Source of the DNA: Microvirgula aerodenitrificans DSM 15089
Lineage (GTDB): Bacteria; Pseudomonadota; Gammaproteobacteria; Burkholderiales; Aquaspirillaceae
Assembly: GCF_000620105.1 (NCBI RefSeq)
Contig: NZ_JHVK01000011.1
Location: forward strand, 1 to 64,000
DNA length: 64,000 nt
Direction of reading: 5' to 3'
The position numbers were made by a program, and so were the translations under genes. Positions 54,726-63,200 of the stretch are shown here, one piece after another (positions within the stretch are counted from its first letter, which is position 1; each line of letters starts with the position of its first letter). The notes beneath the pieces are model-generated. The model was not told the origin of the DNA, searched no databases, and saw only the letters and a program-made list of their open reading frames with translations.

Positions 54726-56551
54726 GAGAGGGTCTCCCCGGTCATGCCGGCCGAAAACGCCAGCGGGCTCGCCGGCAAGGTCCACTGGCGGGCCTGCCGG
54801 TAATGGCGCCATAGTCGGGCGTAGACACCGTCCTGCGCCATCAGGGCGGCATGGCGACCGGATTCGGCCAGGGTGCCGCGATCGAATACCAGGATCTGGT
54901 CGGCATCGCGGATGGTCGACAGGCGGTGCGCCACCATCAGCACGGTCTTGCCGCGCATCAGTGCCGACAGCGCGACGACCAGCGCCGCCTCGTTTTCCGG
55001 ATCGGCAAACGCCGTTGCCTCGTCAAGTACCAGAATCGGGCGGTTCTGCAGGATGGCACGGGCAATGGTGATGCGCTGGCACTGTCCGCCGGACAGCCGG
55101 ACCCCGCGCTCACCCGCCGGGGTGTCATAGCCGTGCGGCAGGGCGGAAATGAATTCATGTGCCTGGGCGGCGGTGGCGGCGGCCCGCACCTCGTCCATCG
55201 TGGCCTGCGGCAGGCCGAGGCGGATATTGTTGGCAATGGTGTCGGCAAACAGGAAGGTATCCTGAAACACGAAGGCGACCTGCTGCATCAGCACATCGGC
55301 GCGGATATCCCGCACATCAACTCCCCCCAGCAGCACACGACCGTCATCGACATCCCAGAAGCGCGGAATCAGCCGCGCCACCGTACTCTTGCCGGCGCCG
55401 GACGGGCCCACCAGCGCCGTCACCGTACCCGGCGGCACCCGGAAGCTCACGTCGCGCAATGCCGGTTCGCCGTGACCGGTCCGGTAGGAAAAGCCGACCT
55501 GGTCGAAGGTGATGCCGGCATCCGCCGGCTGCCGGCCCCGCGCCGGCTGCGGCTGTACCGGCAAGGCCATGATCTCCCGGATCCGTGCGGCGCTCAGCAT
55601 CGCGCGGGCCACCATGTGCCGGAGCATCATCATCGGCATGACCGACTCGGCCATGCCGGTGCCCAGCAGCAGCACGGCGATCCAGGTGTCGGGGGCAAGC
55701 CGGTCGCCGGCGATCAGCCAGCAGCCCAGCCACAGCAGGACAATCAGCGTCGGCAGCGGGCCAAGGATGGCAAAGGAGAAACGCGCCGGAAATCCGGCCT
55801 CGCGGTACCAGCGGGTCAGCACGCCGTAATAGGCATCCAGCGCCCGCTGGAAACGGCCGAAGGCGACGTGGCCGCTGTCGAAGGTACGGACCACCGGCAT
55901 GGCCTGGACGAATTCGATGATGGCGGCGCTGACCCGCTCGCGAGCCTCGTGGTACTGGCGCCCCATATCGGCGGCATTCCGCGTCGCCAGCATCAGGACC
56001 GCCATGCCGGTCAGCAGCACGGCCATCGCCGCCAGCGCCAGCCGCCAGTCCAGCCACAGCAGAGCCAGCGCGGTCATGACCGGCGCCACCTGCGCCCGTG
56101 TTCGCAGCGGCGTACTGTCGGCGACAAAGACATGCAGCGCCTTGACATCGTCCTGCATGACCTTGGACAGCGCGCCGGCGCCATGCCGATACACCTCGCC
56201 CAGCGGCAGTTGCGCCAGGTGCGCGGCGAGCCGGGCGCGCAGCACGGCTTCCAGCCGGAACGCGGCATAGTGCGACTGGTTGAACGCGTTCAGTCGCAGC
56301 AGATAACTGACGACGCCACAGGCAATGGCGCCGGACATCGGCAGCCACGGCCAGGCTTGCGGCTCGCGCAGCAGCGCATGGACCACCAGCGCCAGCAGCG
56401 CCAGTGACGCCAGCCCGGACAGCGTGCCCAGCGCGGACAGACCCATGGCCAGGCGGATCTGCCCGCGCACCGGCTGCATGAGGTGCCAGACATCACCGGC
56501 AGGAGACAGGCCATCGCCGCCGGCATCGGCGGACAGGGAGGATCGGGACAT
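54722..56551 (-). CDS. Exporter-fold ABC transporter, YbtQ-like (siderophore uptake)
   Basis: This 609-aa half-transporter is the likely heterodimer partner of the next gene. Its membrane domain spans about residues 30-320. Walker A is LVGPSGAGKSTVARLI, signature LSGGQCQRITIARAIL and switch His VAHRLST. Walker B reads ILVLDEATAFADPENE, so the residue after the Glu is Ala as in many exporters. The ATG at 56551 is preceded by GAGGA. It lies 47 bp downstream of the TonB receptor, implying one iron-regulated transcript. Confidence 0.88.
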   Translation of the reverse strand: MSRSSLSADAGGDGLSPAGDVWHLMQPVRGQIRLAMGLSALGTLSGLASLALLALVVHALLREPQAWPWLPMSGAIACGVVSYLLRLNAFNQSHYAAFRLEAVLRARLAAHLAQLPLGEVYRHGAGALSKVMQDDVKALHVFVADSTPLRTRAQVAPVMTALALLWLDWRLALAAMAVLLTGMAVLMLATRNAADMGRQYHEARERVSAAIIEFVQAMPVVRTFDSGHVAFGRFQRALDAYYGVLTRWYREAGFPARFSFAILGPLPTLIVLLWLGCWLIAGDRLAPDTWIAVLLLGTGMAESVMPMMMLRHMVARAMLSAARIREIMALPVQPQPARGRQPADAGITFDQVGFSYRTGHGEPALRDVSFRVPPGTVTALVGPSGAGKSTVARLIPRFWDVDDGRVLLGGVDVRDIRADVLMQQVAFVFQDTFLFADTIANNIRLGLPQATMDEVRAAATAAQAHEFISALPHGYDTPAGERGVRLSGGQCQRITIARAILQNRPILVLDEATAFADPENEAALVVALSALMRGKTVLMVAHRLSTIRDADQILVFDRGTLAESGRHAALMAQDGVYARLWRHYRQARQWTLPASPLAFSAGMTGETLS

Positions 56552-56598
56552 GGGGATTCCTCGTGCGCCCCGGCCGGCCTGCGGCCGGAGCATCAGGT

Positions 56599-58806
56599 TC
56601 AGAAGTGGTAGTTCAGACCGATACCGGCCGTCCGGCCGCGCACCGGCGAGCCAAAGGTGGCGGTGGCATTGTTGTAATAGCCGTAGAGGTCGTACTGCTC
56701 GTCCAGCAGGTTGTTGCCGTACAGATAGATTTCCGCATTGCCCGCCGTCAGCCCGACGCGCAGGTCGACCCGCCGGTAGCTGCCAAGATCGAAGTGGTTC
56801 TGCGGATCGGCCGGGCGGGCACCGACATACTGGTAGCCGAGCCGGGCATTGACCGCCGGCGACGGCAGGCCAAGGAAGGACGGCAGGGGTTTGCGGTACG
56901 ACAGCGCCAGGTTGCCCCCCCAGCGCGGCACGTCCGGCGTGCGGTTGCCCGCCCGGACATCGCCACCGCTGACACCGAGGGCATCGCTGGTGATCGTGGC
57001 GTCGATCACACTCAGTCCGCCGGACAGCTCGAAGCCGTCGCCGAAGCGCCAGTACCCCTCGAGCTCGACGCCCTTGCTGTCACTGTCGGCGTTGACGGTA
57101 TTGGTGGAATAGGTCTTGTAGTCGTAGCCGAGCAGGTGGGCATCCCTGACCCGGGTCGCGAACAGTGCCGCGTTCAGGCTGAAGCGGCGATCTGCCGATT
57201 CGGTCTTGAAACCGAGCTCGGCGGTATTCGACCGGGCCGGCTTGTACGGCTCGCCGCCGGCCACCGTCGCCGAGTAATCGCTGAAGCCTCCCGACTGATA
57301 GCCCCGTGACAGCACCACATACAGATTGCTCGCCGGCGCCAGCGCATAGGACAGCGCCACGCGACCGGTGGTGTAGTGGTCGTCCAGTTCGCGGTTGTCG
57401 CCGCTGCTGCTGCCCTGGGTATAGGTGGCGTCATACGACTTGCGGTCCCACGACTGCCGCAGCCCGCCGGTCAGCTTCAGGGCGTCGGTCAGCGGATAGG
57501 TCGCTTCGCCATAGACCGCGGAACTGCGAACGCGATAGCGCCGGTCCTGCCGGTAACCAGGCATATAGTAAGTATCAAAGTGCCGGTCGGCGTGCGACAG
57601 GTTCAGGCCGGCCACCCAGAACAGCGGCGCACCGGGCAGTGAGGACCAGCGCAGGTCCTCGCTCACCCCCCGCTGCGCCGACGAATCCTCCTTGACGCTT
57701 GCCTCCGGCGTCCCTCCCATCAGCGCCTGCATGATCCGGCGGTCGTAGCCTCCGATGGTAAAGAAATCGGTAGTCGTATAGGCCGTGATCGAGGTGATCC
57801 GGCTGGCGCCCAGGTCATGATTGAGCTCCAGCGAATAGCGCGCCATCGTCTTCTTGTCGTCGTCGAACAGATTCGGCGTGAAGTCCAGCTTCGGCGGCTC
57901 GCCATACGGCCGCAGGATGGTCAGGCTCGGACTGCGCCTGATCTGCTGCCGCTCGGCGATCAGCAGCGCACTGGTGCCGGCGGTCACGTCCCAAAGCAGG
58001 CTGCCGCGGAACGCCAGATCACCGGGCTTGCTCAGCGGCTGGCCGGTCTGCGTATTGTCGACCCACAGGTCCGAACCGGTGTTGCGGATGGCGAAACGGC
58101 CGCTCAGTTGACCGGACAGCGGCCCACTGATGACCGCCTCCTCGAGATGCTGCCGCTCCTGCCCGTATTCGACCCGGACATGGCCTTCCATTTCGCGCGT
58201 CGGCCGGCGGGTGGTCACATTGACGGCCCCGGCCAGGCTGTTGCCGCCGAACAGCGTGCCCTGCGGCCCCTTCAGCACCTCGACCCGCTCGATATCCAGT
58301 GTGCCGAGCGACATATTGCGCATCGACATCGTCACGCCGTCGACATTCAGCGCCACCGAGCCGTCGTCCATGCTGACCGCATTCAGCGAACCGACGCCGC
58401 GAATCATGACGTTCGCGGAATTGGGTCCGCCATTCGAATTGACATTGACATCCGGCATGCTGCGCAAGGCGTCATCCAGCGTCAGCAGATGGCGAACCTC
58501 CAGCTCCCTGCCACTGATGACGCTGAGACCGAAAGGAATGTCCTTCGCCCGCTCCACGCCCTGGCGGGCAGTGACGGTCAGGGCCGGCAGTTCGACCGGG
58601 ACATCATGGCCCGCTCCGGCGTCGTGAGCGACCGGTTTGCCGCTCCCGTCACGCCCGGCCTGCACCGGAACCGCAACCATGTCCGGGGCCTCGGCCAGGG
58701 CAAGCCCGGAGGCCGGCAGCAGGGCCATCGACAGCGCCATGACTAGTGGATTTACACGCCACAATGTGCGCAGCTCCCCTGTTCCGCGGTCTGTTTGGCA
58801 CAGCAT
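56599..58806 (-). CDS. TonB-dependent outer-membrane siderophore receptor (FyuA-like)
   Basis: This approximately 735-aa outer-membrane receptor has a signal peptide ending at GLALA (about residue 38). A TonB-box region is followed by the plug domain (VMIRGVGSLNAVS, then VEVLKGPQGTLFGGNSLAGAVNVTTRRP). The 22-strand barrel ends in Phe (GLNYHF). The second of two close in-frame ATGs (58806) is used because AAGGA sits at the right spacing; the first abuts it. Gene context makes it the receptor for the ferric aryl-thiazoline product. A Fur-like box lies in the shared upstream region. Confidence 0.92.
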   Translation of the reverse strand: MLCQTDRGTGELRTLWRVNPLVMALSMALLPASGLALAEAPDMVAVPVQAGRDGSGKPVAHDAGAGHDVPVELPALTVTARQGVERAKDIPFGLSVISGRELEVRHLLTLDDALRSMPDVNVNSNGGPNSANVMIRGVGSLNAVSMDDGSVALNVDGVTMSMRNMSLGTLDIERVEVLKGPQGTLFGGNSLAGAVNVTTRRPTREMEGHVRVEYGQERQHLEEAVISGPLSGQLSGRFAIRNTGSDLWVDNTQTGQPLSKPGDLAFRGSLLWDVTAGTSALLIAERQQIRRSPSLTILRPYGEPPKLDFTPNLFDDDKKTMARYSLELNHDLGASRITSITAYTTTDFFTIGGYDRRIMQALMGGTPEASVKEDSSAQRGVSEDLRWSSLPGAPLFWVAGLNLSHADRHFDTYYMPGYRQDRRYRVRSSAVYGEATYPLTDALKLTGGLRQSWDRKSYDATYTQGSSSGDNRELDDHYTTGRVALSYALAPASNLYVVLSRGYQSGGFSDYSATVAGGEPYKPARSNTAELGFKTESADRRFSLNAALFATRVRDAHLLGYDYKTYSTNTVNADSDSKGVELEGYWRFGDGFELSGGLSVIDATITSDALGVSGGDVRAGNRTPDVPRWGGNLALSYRKPLPSFLGLPSPAVNARLGYQYVGARPADPQNHFDLGSYRRVDLRVGLTAGNAEIYLYGNNLLDEQYDLYGYYNNATATFGSPVRGRTAGIGLNYHF

Positions 58807-58899
58807 GCAATTCATTCCTTTTGTGGCCGGGTGGCGCAGGCCCTTCCGGCGGAATCCCCGTCGGGAGCGAACTCCGCTCGACTGTCATTGAAAGAGCGC

Positions 58900-58922
58900 G
58901 AATAATAAAAGATTCTCATTTG
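58900..58922. promoter_or_regulatory. Fur-like box, receptor/regulator divergent promoter
   Basis: AATAATAAAAGATTCTCATT in an otherwise GC-rich region resembles an imperfect Fur box (AATAAT/ATTCTCATT halves). It lies about 95 bp upstream of the TonB receptor start and before the AraC regulator, as expected for iron repression of both. Confidence 0.5.
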
Positions 58923-58986
58923 CATTACCGCCCGGACCGGTCCAACTTGTGCCCGGATCGGTATGCCGCACAGGAGCTGGACACGC

Positions 58987-59944
58987 ATGCCATCGCCGCA
59001 ACCGCCTTCCACCTCGATATCGGCCCTGCTGGCCGGGCAGCCGGTCGGACACGCCACACCGGACACCGGACACCGGCTGCCGGCTGCTGCGCATTGCGCT
59101 GCAGGACGGCGTCGACGTGCTGGTCTGGAAAGGCGAACTCCGGCAACCGATGACCGTGAACGTCCACGACGACTGGGACAGGATCCACTTCTCGTGCGCG
59201 CTTCAGGGCAGCTCCAGCTACTCGTTCCATGGCGGCTGCGGCGAGCTTGAGCACGCGCTGGCCGAAGGCGGCGGCTGCATCAACTACAACCCCGGCTGCC
59301 GGGGCCGTGCCAGCCACGCCGCAACGTTCGAGAGCGTGACCGTCTCGGTCCGGCCGGACCTGTTTGCCAGCTGGGCCCCGGAGCTGGAACGCTCGCTGAA
59401 GCAGGAACTCGGCAGCGGGCGCTGCTATGTGCCATGCGGCCACAATGCGGAAATGCGGGCGACGGCGCAGGGCTTGAGCCGGGCGCTGCACGTCATGGAA
59501 CTGGGGGCGGATGACGGCGCCCGGCGCAGCCCGCTGTGGCTGATGGGGCAAAGCCTGACCCTGGTCGGCCTGGCACTGGAAGGCCACGCCGCCGCGCGGC
59601 GCCAGTGTCCGGCCGACCTCAGTCTGGTCGATCGCCAGCGCCTGCTGCGCGCAAGGGACCGCCTGCTGGGTGATCTCAGTCAGGCACCCACCATCGCCGC
59701 GCTGGCCAGGGAGGCCGACCTCAGTGTCCTCAAGCTGAAGCGCGGCTTTCGTCTGCTGTTCAACAACAGCGTCTACGGGCTGTTCCAGCAGGAGCGCATG
59801 CATGAAGCCCGCCGGCGGCTGTCGGCCCGCGACACCCCGGTAATGACGGTTGCATCAGATCTTGGCTACACCAATGCCAGCCATTTCGCAGCCGCATTTC
59901 AGAAGCAATTTGGCGTCAACCCGTCAACACTGAAACGGCGCTGA
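58987..59944 (+). CDS. AraC-type regulator (YbtA/PchR-like), 5' frame interrupted by a 7-bp repeat
   Basis: The C-terminal two-thirds are a clear AraC/XylS regulator. The sensor part contains LLRIALQDGVDVLVWKGEL, and the two helix-turn-helix motifs contain TIAALAREADLSVLKLKRGF and VASDLGYTNASHFAAAFQKQ. In YbtA/PchR relatives it activates siderophore genes on sensing the ferric siderophore. The start is unsettled. A well-placed ATG at 58987 (AGGAG upstream) is out of frame with the body because of three ACACCGG copies at 59056-59076; with two copies it would read straight through. The uninterrupted frame instead starts at GTG 58949 but has an Arg/Cys-rich, unlikely N-terminus. Confidence 0.8.
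59056..59076 (+). repeat. Three tandem copies of a 7-bp unit (ACACCGG)
   Basis: Three perfect contiguous copies of ACACCGG at 59056, 59063 and 59070 lie within the 5' coding part of the AraC regulator. Since 7 is not a multiple of 3, gain or loss of a copy changes the reading frame. Confidence 0.95.
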
Positions 59945-60043
59945 CAGCAGACCGTCTGCGCCAGCCGGACGGCCCTTGCGGCCCGTTTCTCCTGCGGACC
60001 GATACGGGCCAGGGCAGGCCCGATCCGGGTGGAATCCCGTCAG

Positions 60044-60060
60044 GGAATAATTATCATTCA
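60044..60060. promoter_or_regulatory. Fur box upstream of the NRPS
   Basis: GAATAATTATCATTC (60045-60059) has palindromic ends GAAT/ATTC and matches most of the Fur consensus core (AATAAT-T-ATCATT). It lies about 180 bp upstream of the NRPS ATG. The rest of 59945-60240 shows no gene. Confidence 0.65.
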
Positions 60061-60240
60061 GCACCCAGCGCCATGCCAATTGCGTAAGGCGATTCCAGAT
60101 TCTGCATTCGAGCGGTTCCGCAGCCCCCACAGCGACTGACATTGTCCGGCTGAAACCCGTGGACCATTTTGCCGTGCCCATGGTCCGTGACCTCCGTCCC
60201 CGCTCGACTGCCCCCCCTTCATGACCAGAGGCGGCATACC

Positions 60241-63200
60241 ATGTCTGACCCCCGCGCATCCCTGCCGGCCCCGATCCTCCCTCCCTCTTCTGTCGACAGC
60301 GACTCGCTGCGGCAGGAACTGGCCCGCGAACTGCGCATGGCACCCGGACAGCTCGACGCCCAGGCCAGTCTGCTGCAGCTGGGGCTGGACTCGATGCACC
60401 TGATGGCGTGGCTGAACCGGCTGCGTTCACGCGGCTACCACCTGACGCTGCGCGACCTGTATCGCGAACCGACGCTGGTCGGCTGGAGCCGGCTGTTGCA
60501 GGGCGGTGCCCAGCCGCCGGCCATTCTCCCCGTCACGACAGTCTGGCCGGGCATGCGCGACGGCGCGCCGTTTGCACTGACGCCGGTGCAGCACGCCTAT
60601 CTGGTCGGCCGGTCCTCCCGGCAGCCGCTGGGAGGCGTCGGCTGCCATCTGTACCAGGAGTTTGACGGGGCCGGGCTCGATGCCGGGGCGCTGGAGCGGG
60701 CCATCCGGACACTGACGACCCGCCACCCGATGCTGCAGGTCGCCTTCAGCGCCGATGGCCGGCAACACTGGTGCACGGCCCCCGTCTGGCAGGGCGTGAC
60801 CGTCCATGATCTGCGTACGCGGGATGAGGATGAAGGCGAGCGCACCCTGCTCGAACAGCGCGAACGACTCGGCCACCGGCTGCTGGCGGTCGAACGGGGG
60901 GAAACCTTCGACTTCCAGCTGTCGCTGCTGCCACACGGCCGCCACCGGCTGCACGTCAATCTCGATCTGCTGGTGCTCGACGCGGCCAGCTTTACCCTGC
61001 TGTTCGAGGAACTGGCCGCGCTGGTCGCAGGGCAGCCGCTGCCGCCGCTTGACGCCGATTATGATTTCCGCAGCTATCTGGCCCAGTTGCAGCATGACAC
61101 CGCTGCCGCCCGCGAACAGGCGCAACGCTACTGGCGCGACAAGCTGCCCTCGCTGCCGGCCGCCCCGTCCCTGCCGCTGGCACAGGAGCCCGCGCAACTG
61201 GCCCGGGTCCGCATCAGCCGCCGCCGCGCCGAACTGCCGCACGCCGACTGGCAGGCGTTCAGACAGCATGCCGGCGCCTGCGGCGTCACCCCGACCCTGG
61301 CCCTCGCCACCTGCTTCGCCTCGGTACTGGCGCGCTGGAGCGGACAGTCGCGGCTGCTGCTTAACCTCACCCTGTTCGATCGCCAGCCCCTGCATCCGGC
61401 CGTGGAACGCCTGATGGCCGATTTCACCAGCATCCTGCTGCTCGACGTGCAGGGCGAAGGCGCGGCGTTCGACACGCTGGCGCAGGCCAACCAGAACACC
61501 TTCGCCGATGCCTGCGAACACCGGCACTGGTCCGGTGTCGAGCTGCTGCGCGAGCTGAAAAAGGAACAGCGCCATCCGCACGGCGCCCCGCTGGTGTTCA
61601 CCAGCAATCTGGGCCGCCCGCTGTATGGCGACAATACCGCCGCCGCCCTCGGCGAGCCGGGCTGGGGCATCTCGCAGACCCCGCAGGTCTGGATCGATCA
61701 CCTGGCCTTCGAGCACGGCTCGTCGGTGTGGCTGCAGTGGGACAGCAATGAAGCCCTGTTCCCCGCCGGTCTGGTCGACACCCTGTTCAACGCCTATATC
61801 GCGCAGGTCCGTCACCTGGTCAACGATGCCCGCGCCTGGCACGAACCGCTGCCCGATCCGATGCCCGCCGCACAGTGCGAACAGCGGGCACGGGTCAATG
61901 CCACGGCCGGCCCGCGGCCGTCCGGCCTGCTGCACGAGGGCGTGATCGAGCGGGCCGCCCGAGCGCCGGGCGCCATTGCCGTCATCCACCGTGACCACCC
62001 GCTGCGCTACGACGAGCTGGTCGACATGGCACGACGCTGCGCCGGCGCCCTGGCCGCACACGGCATCCGCGCCGGTGACCGGGTGGCGATCAGCCAGTCA
62101 AGGGGGACGGGACAGGTAGTGGCCGTACTGGGCGTGCTGCTCGCCGGGGCGGTCTATGTGCCGGTGCCGCTGGAACAGCCTGCCGCCCGGCGACGGCAGA
62201 TTCATGCCGATGCCGGCATCACCCTGGTGCTGGCCAGCCGCGATGACGACAGCACGCCCGGTCCCGGGGAGCAGGACCCGGCCCGCCGGCTGTGCTGGCA
62301 GGACGCCATCCGCCATGCCCCGATTCCCGCACCGGTCACGGTGGCAGCGGACAGCCCCGCCTATGTGATCTACACCTCCGGCTCCACCGGCACGCCCAAG
62401 GGGGTGGTGATTTCCCACCGCGGCGCACTCAATACCTGCGCCGCGCTGAACCGGCGCTACCGGCTGGGCCCCGACGATCGCCTGCTGGCCCTGTCGGCCC
62501 TGCATTTCGATCTGTCGGTCTACGATATTTTCGGCCTGCTGACCGCCGGCGGCACTCTGGTACTGGTGGACGAGGGGCAGCGGCGCGATCCGTCAGCCTG
62601 GTGCGGGTTGATCGAACGGCACCGGATCAGTGTCTGGAACAGTGTTCCGGCACTGTTCGACATGCTGCTGACCTACAGCGAAGGCTTTGCGCGGCAGGCG
62701 CCGGCGCGGCTGCGGCTGGTGATGCTGTCCGGCGACTGGATCGGTCTGGACCTGCCGGCCCGCTATCGCGCTTTCCGCGCCGACGGGCAACTGGTCGCCA
62801 TGGGCGGCGCTACCGAGGCGTCGATCTGGTCCAACGCGCATGAGGTGGGCGAGGTGCAGCCCCACTGGCGCTCGATTCCGTATGGCTTTCCGCTGCCCAA
62901 CCAGCGCTACCGCGTGGTCGACGGCAGCGGGCGCGACTGCCCGGACTGGGTGGCGGGCGAGTTGTGGATCGGCGGCGACGGCGTCGCGCTTGGCTATTTC
63001 AATGACCGCGAGCGCACGGCGCAGCAGTTTGTCGGCAAGGGCGACGACCGCTGGTATCGCACCGGCGATCTGGGGTGCTACTGGCCCGACGGCACGCTGG
63101 AATTCCTCGGCCGGCGCGACAGGCAGGTGAAAATCGGTGGCCATCGCATCGAACTCGGCGAGATCGATGCGGTGCTGAACCGCCTCGATGGCGTACGGGC

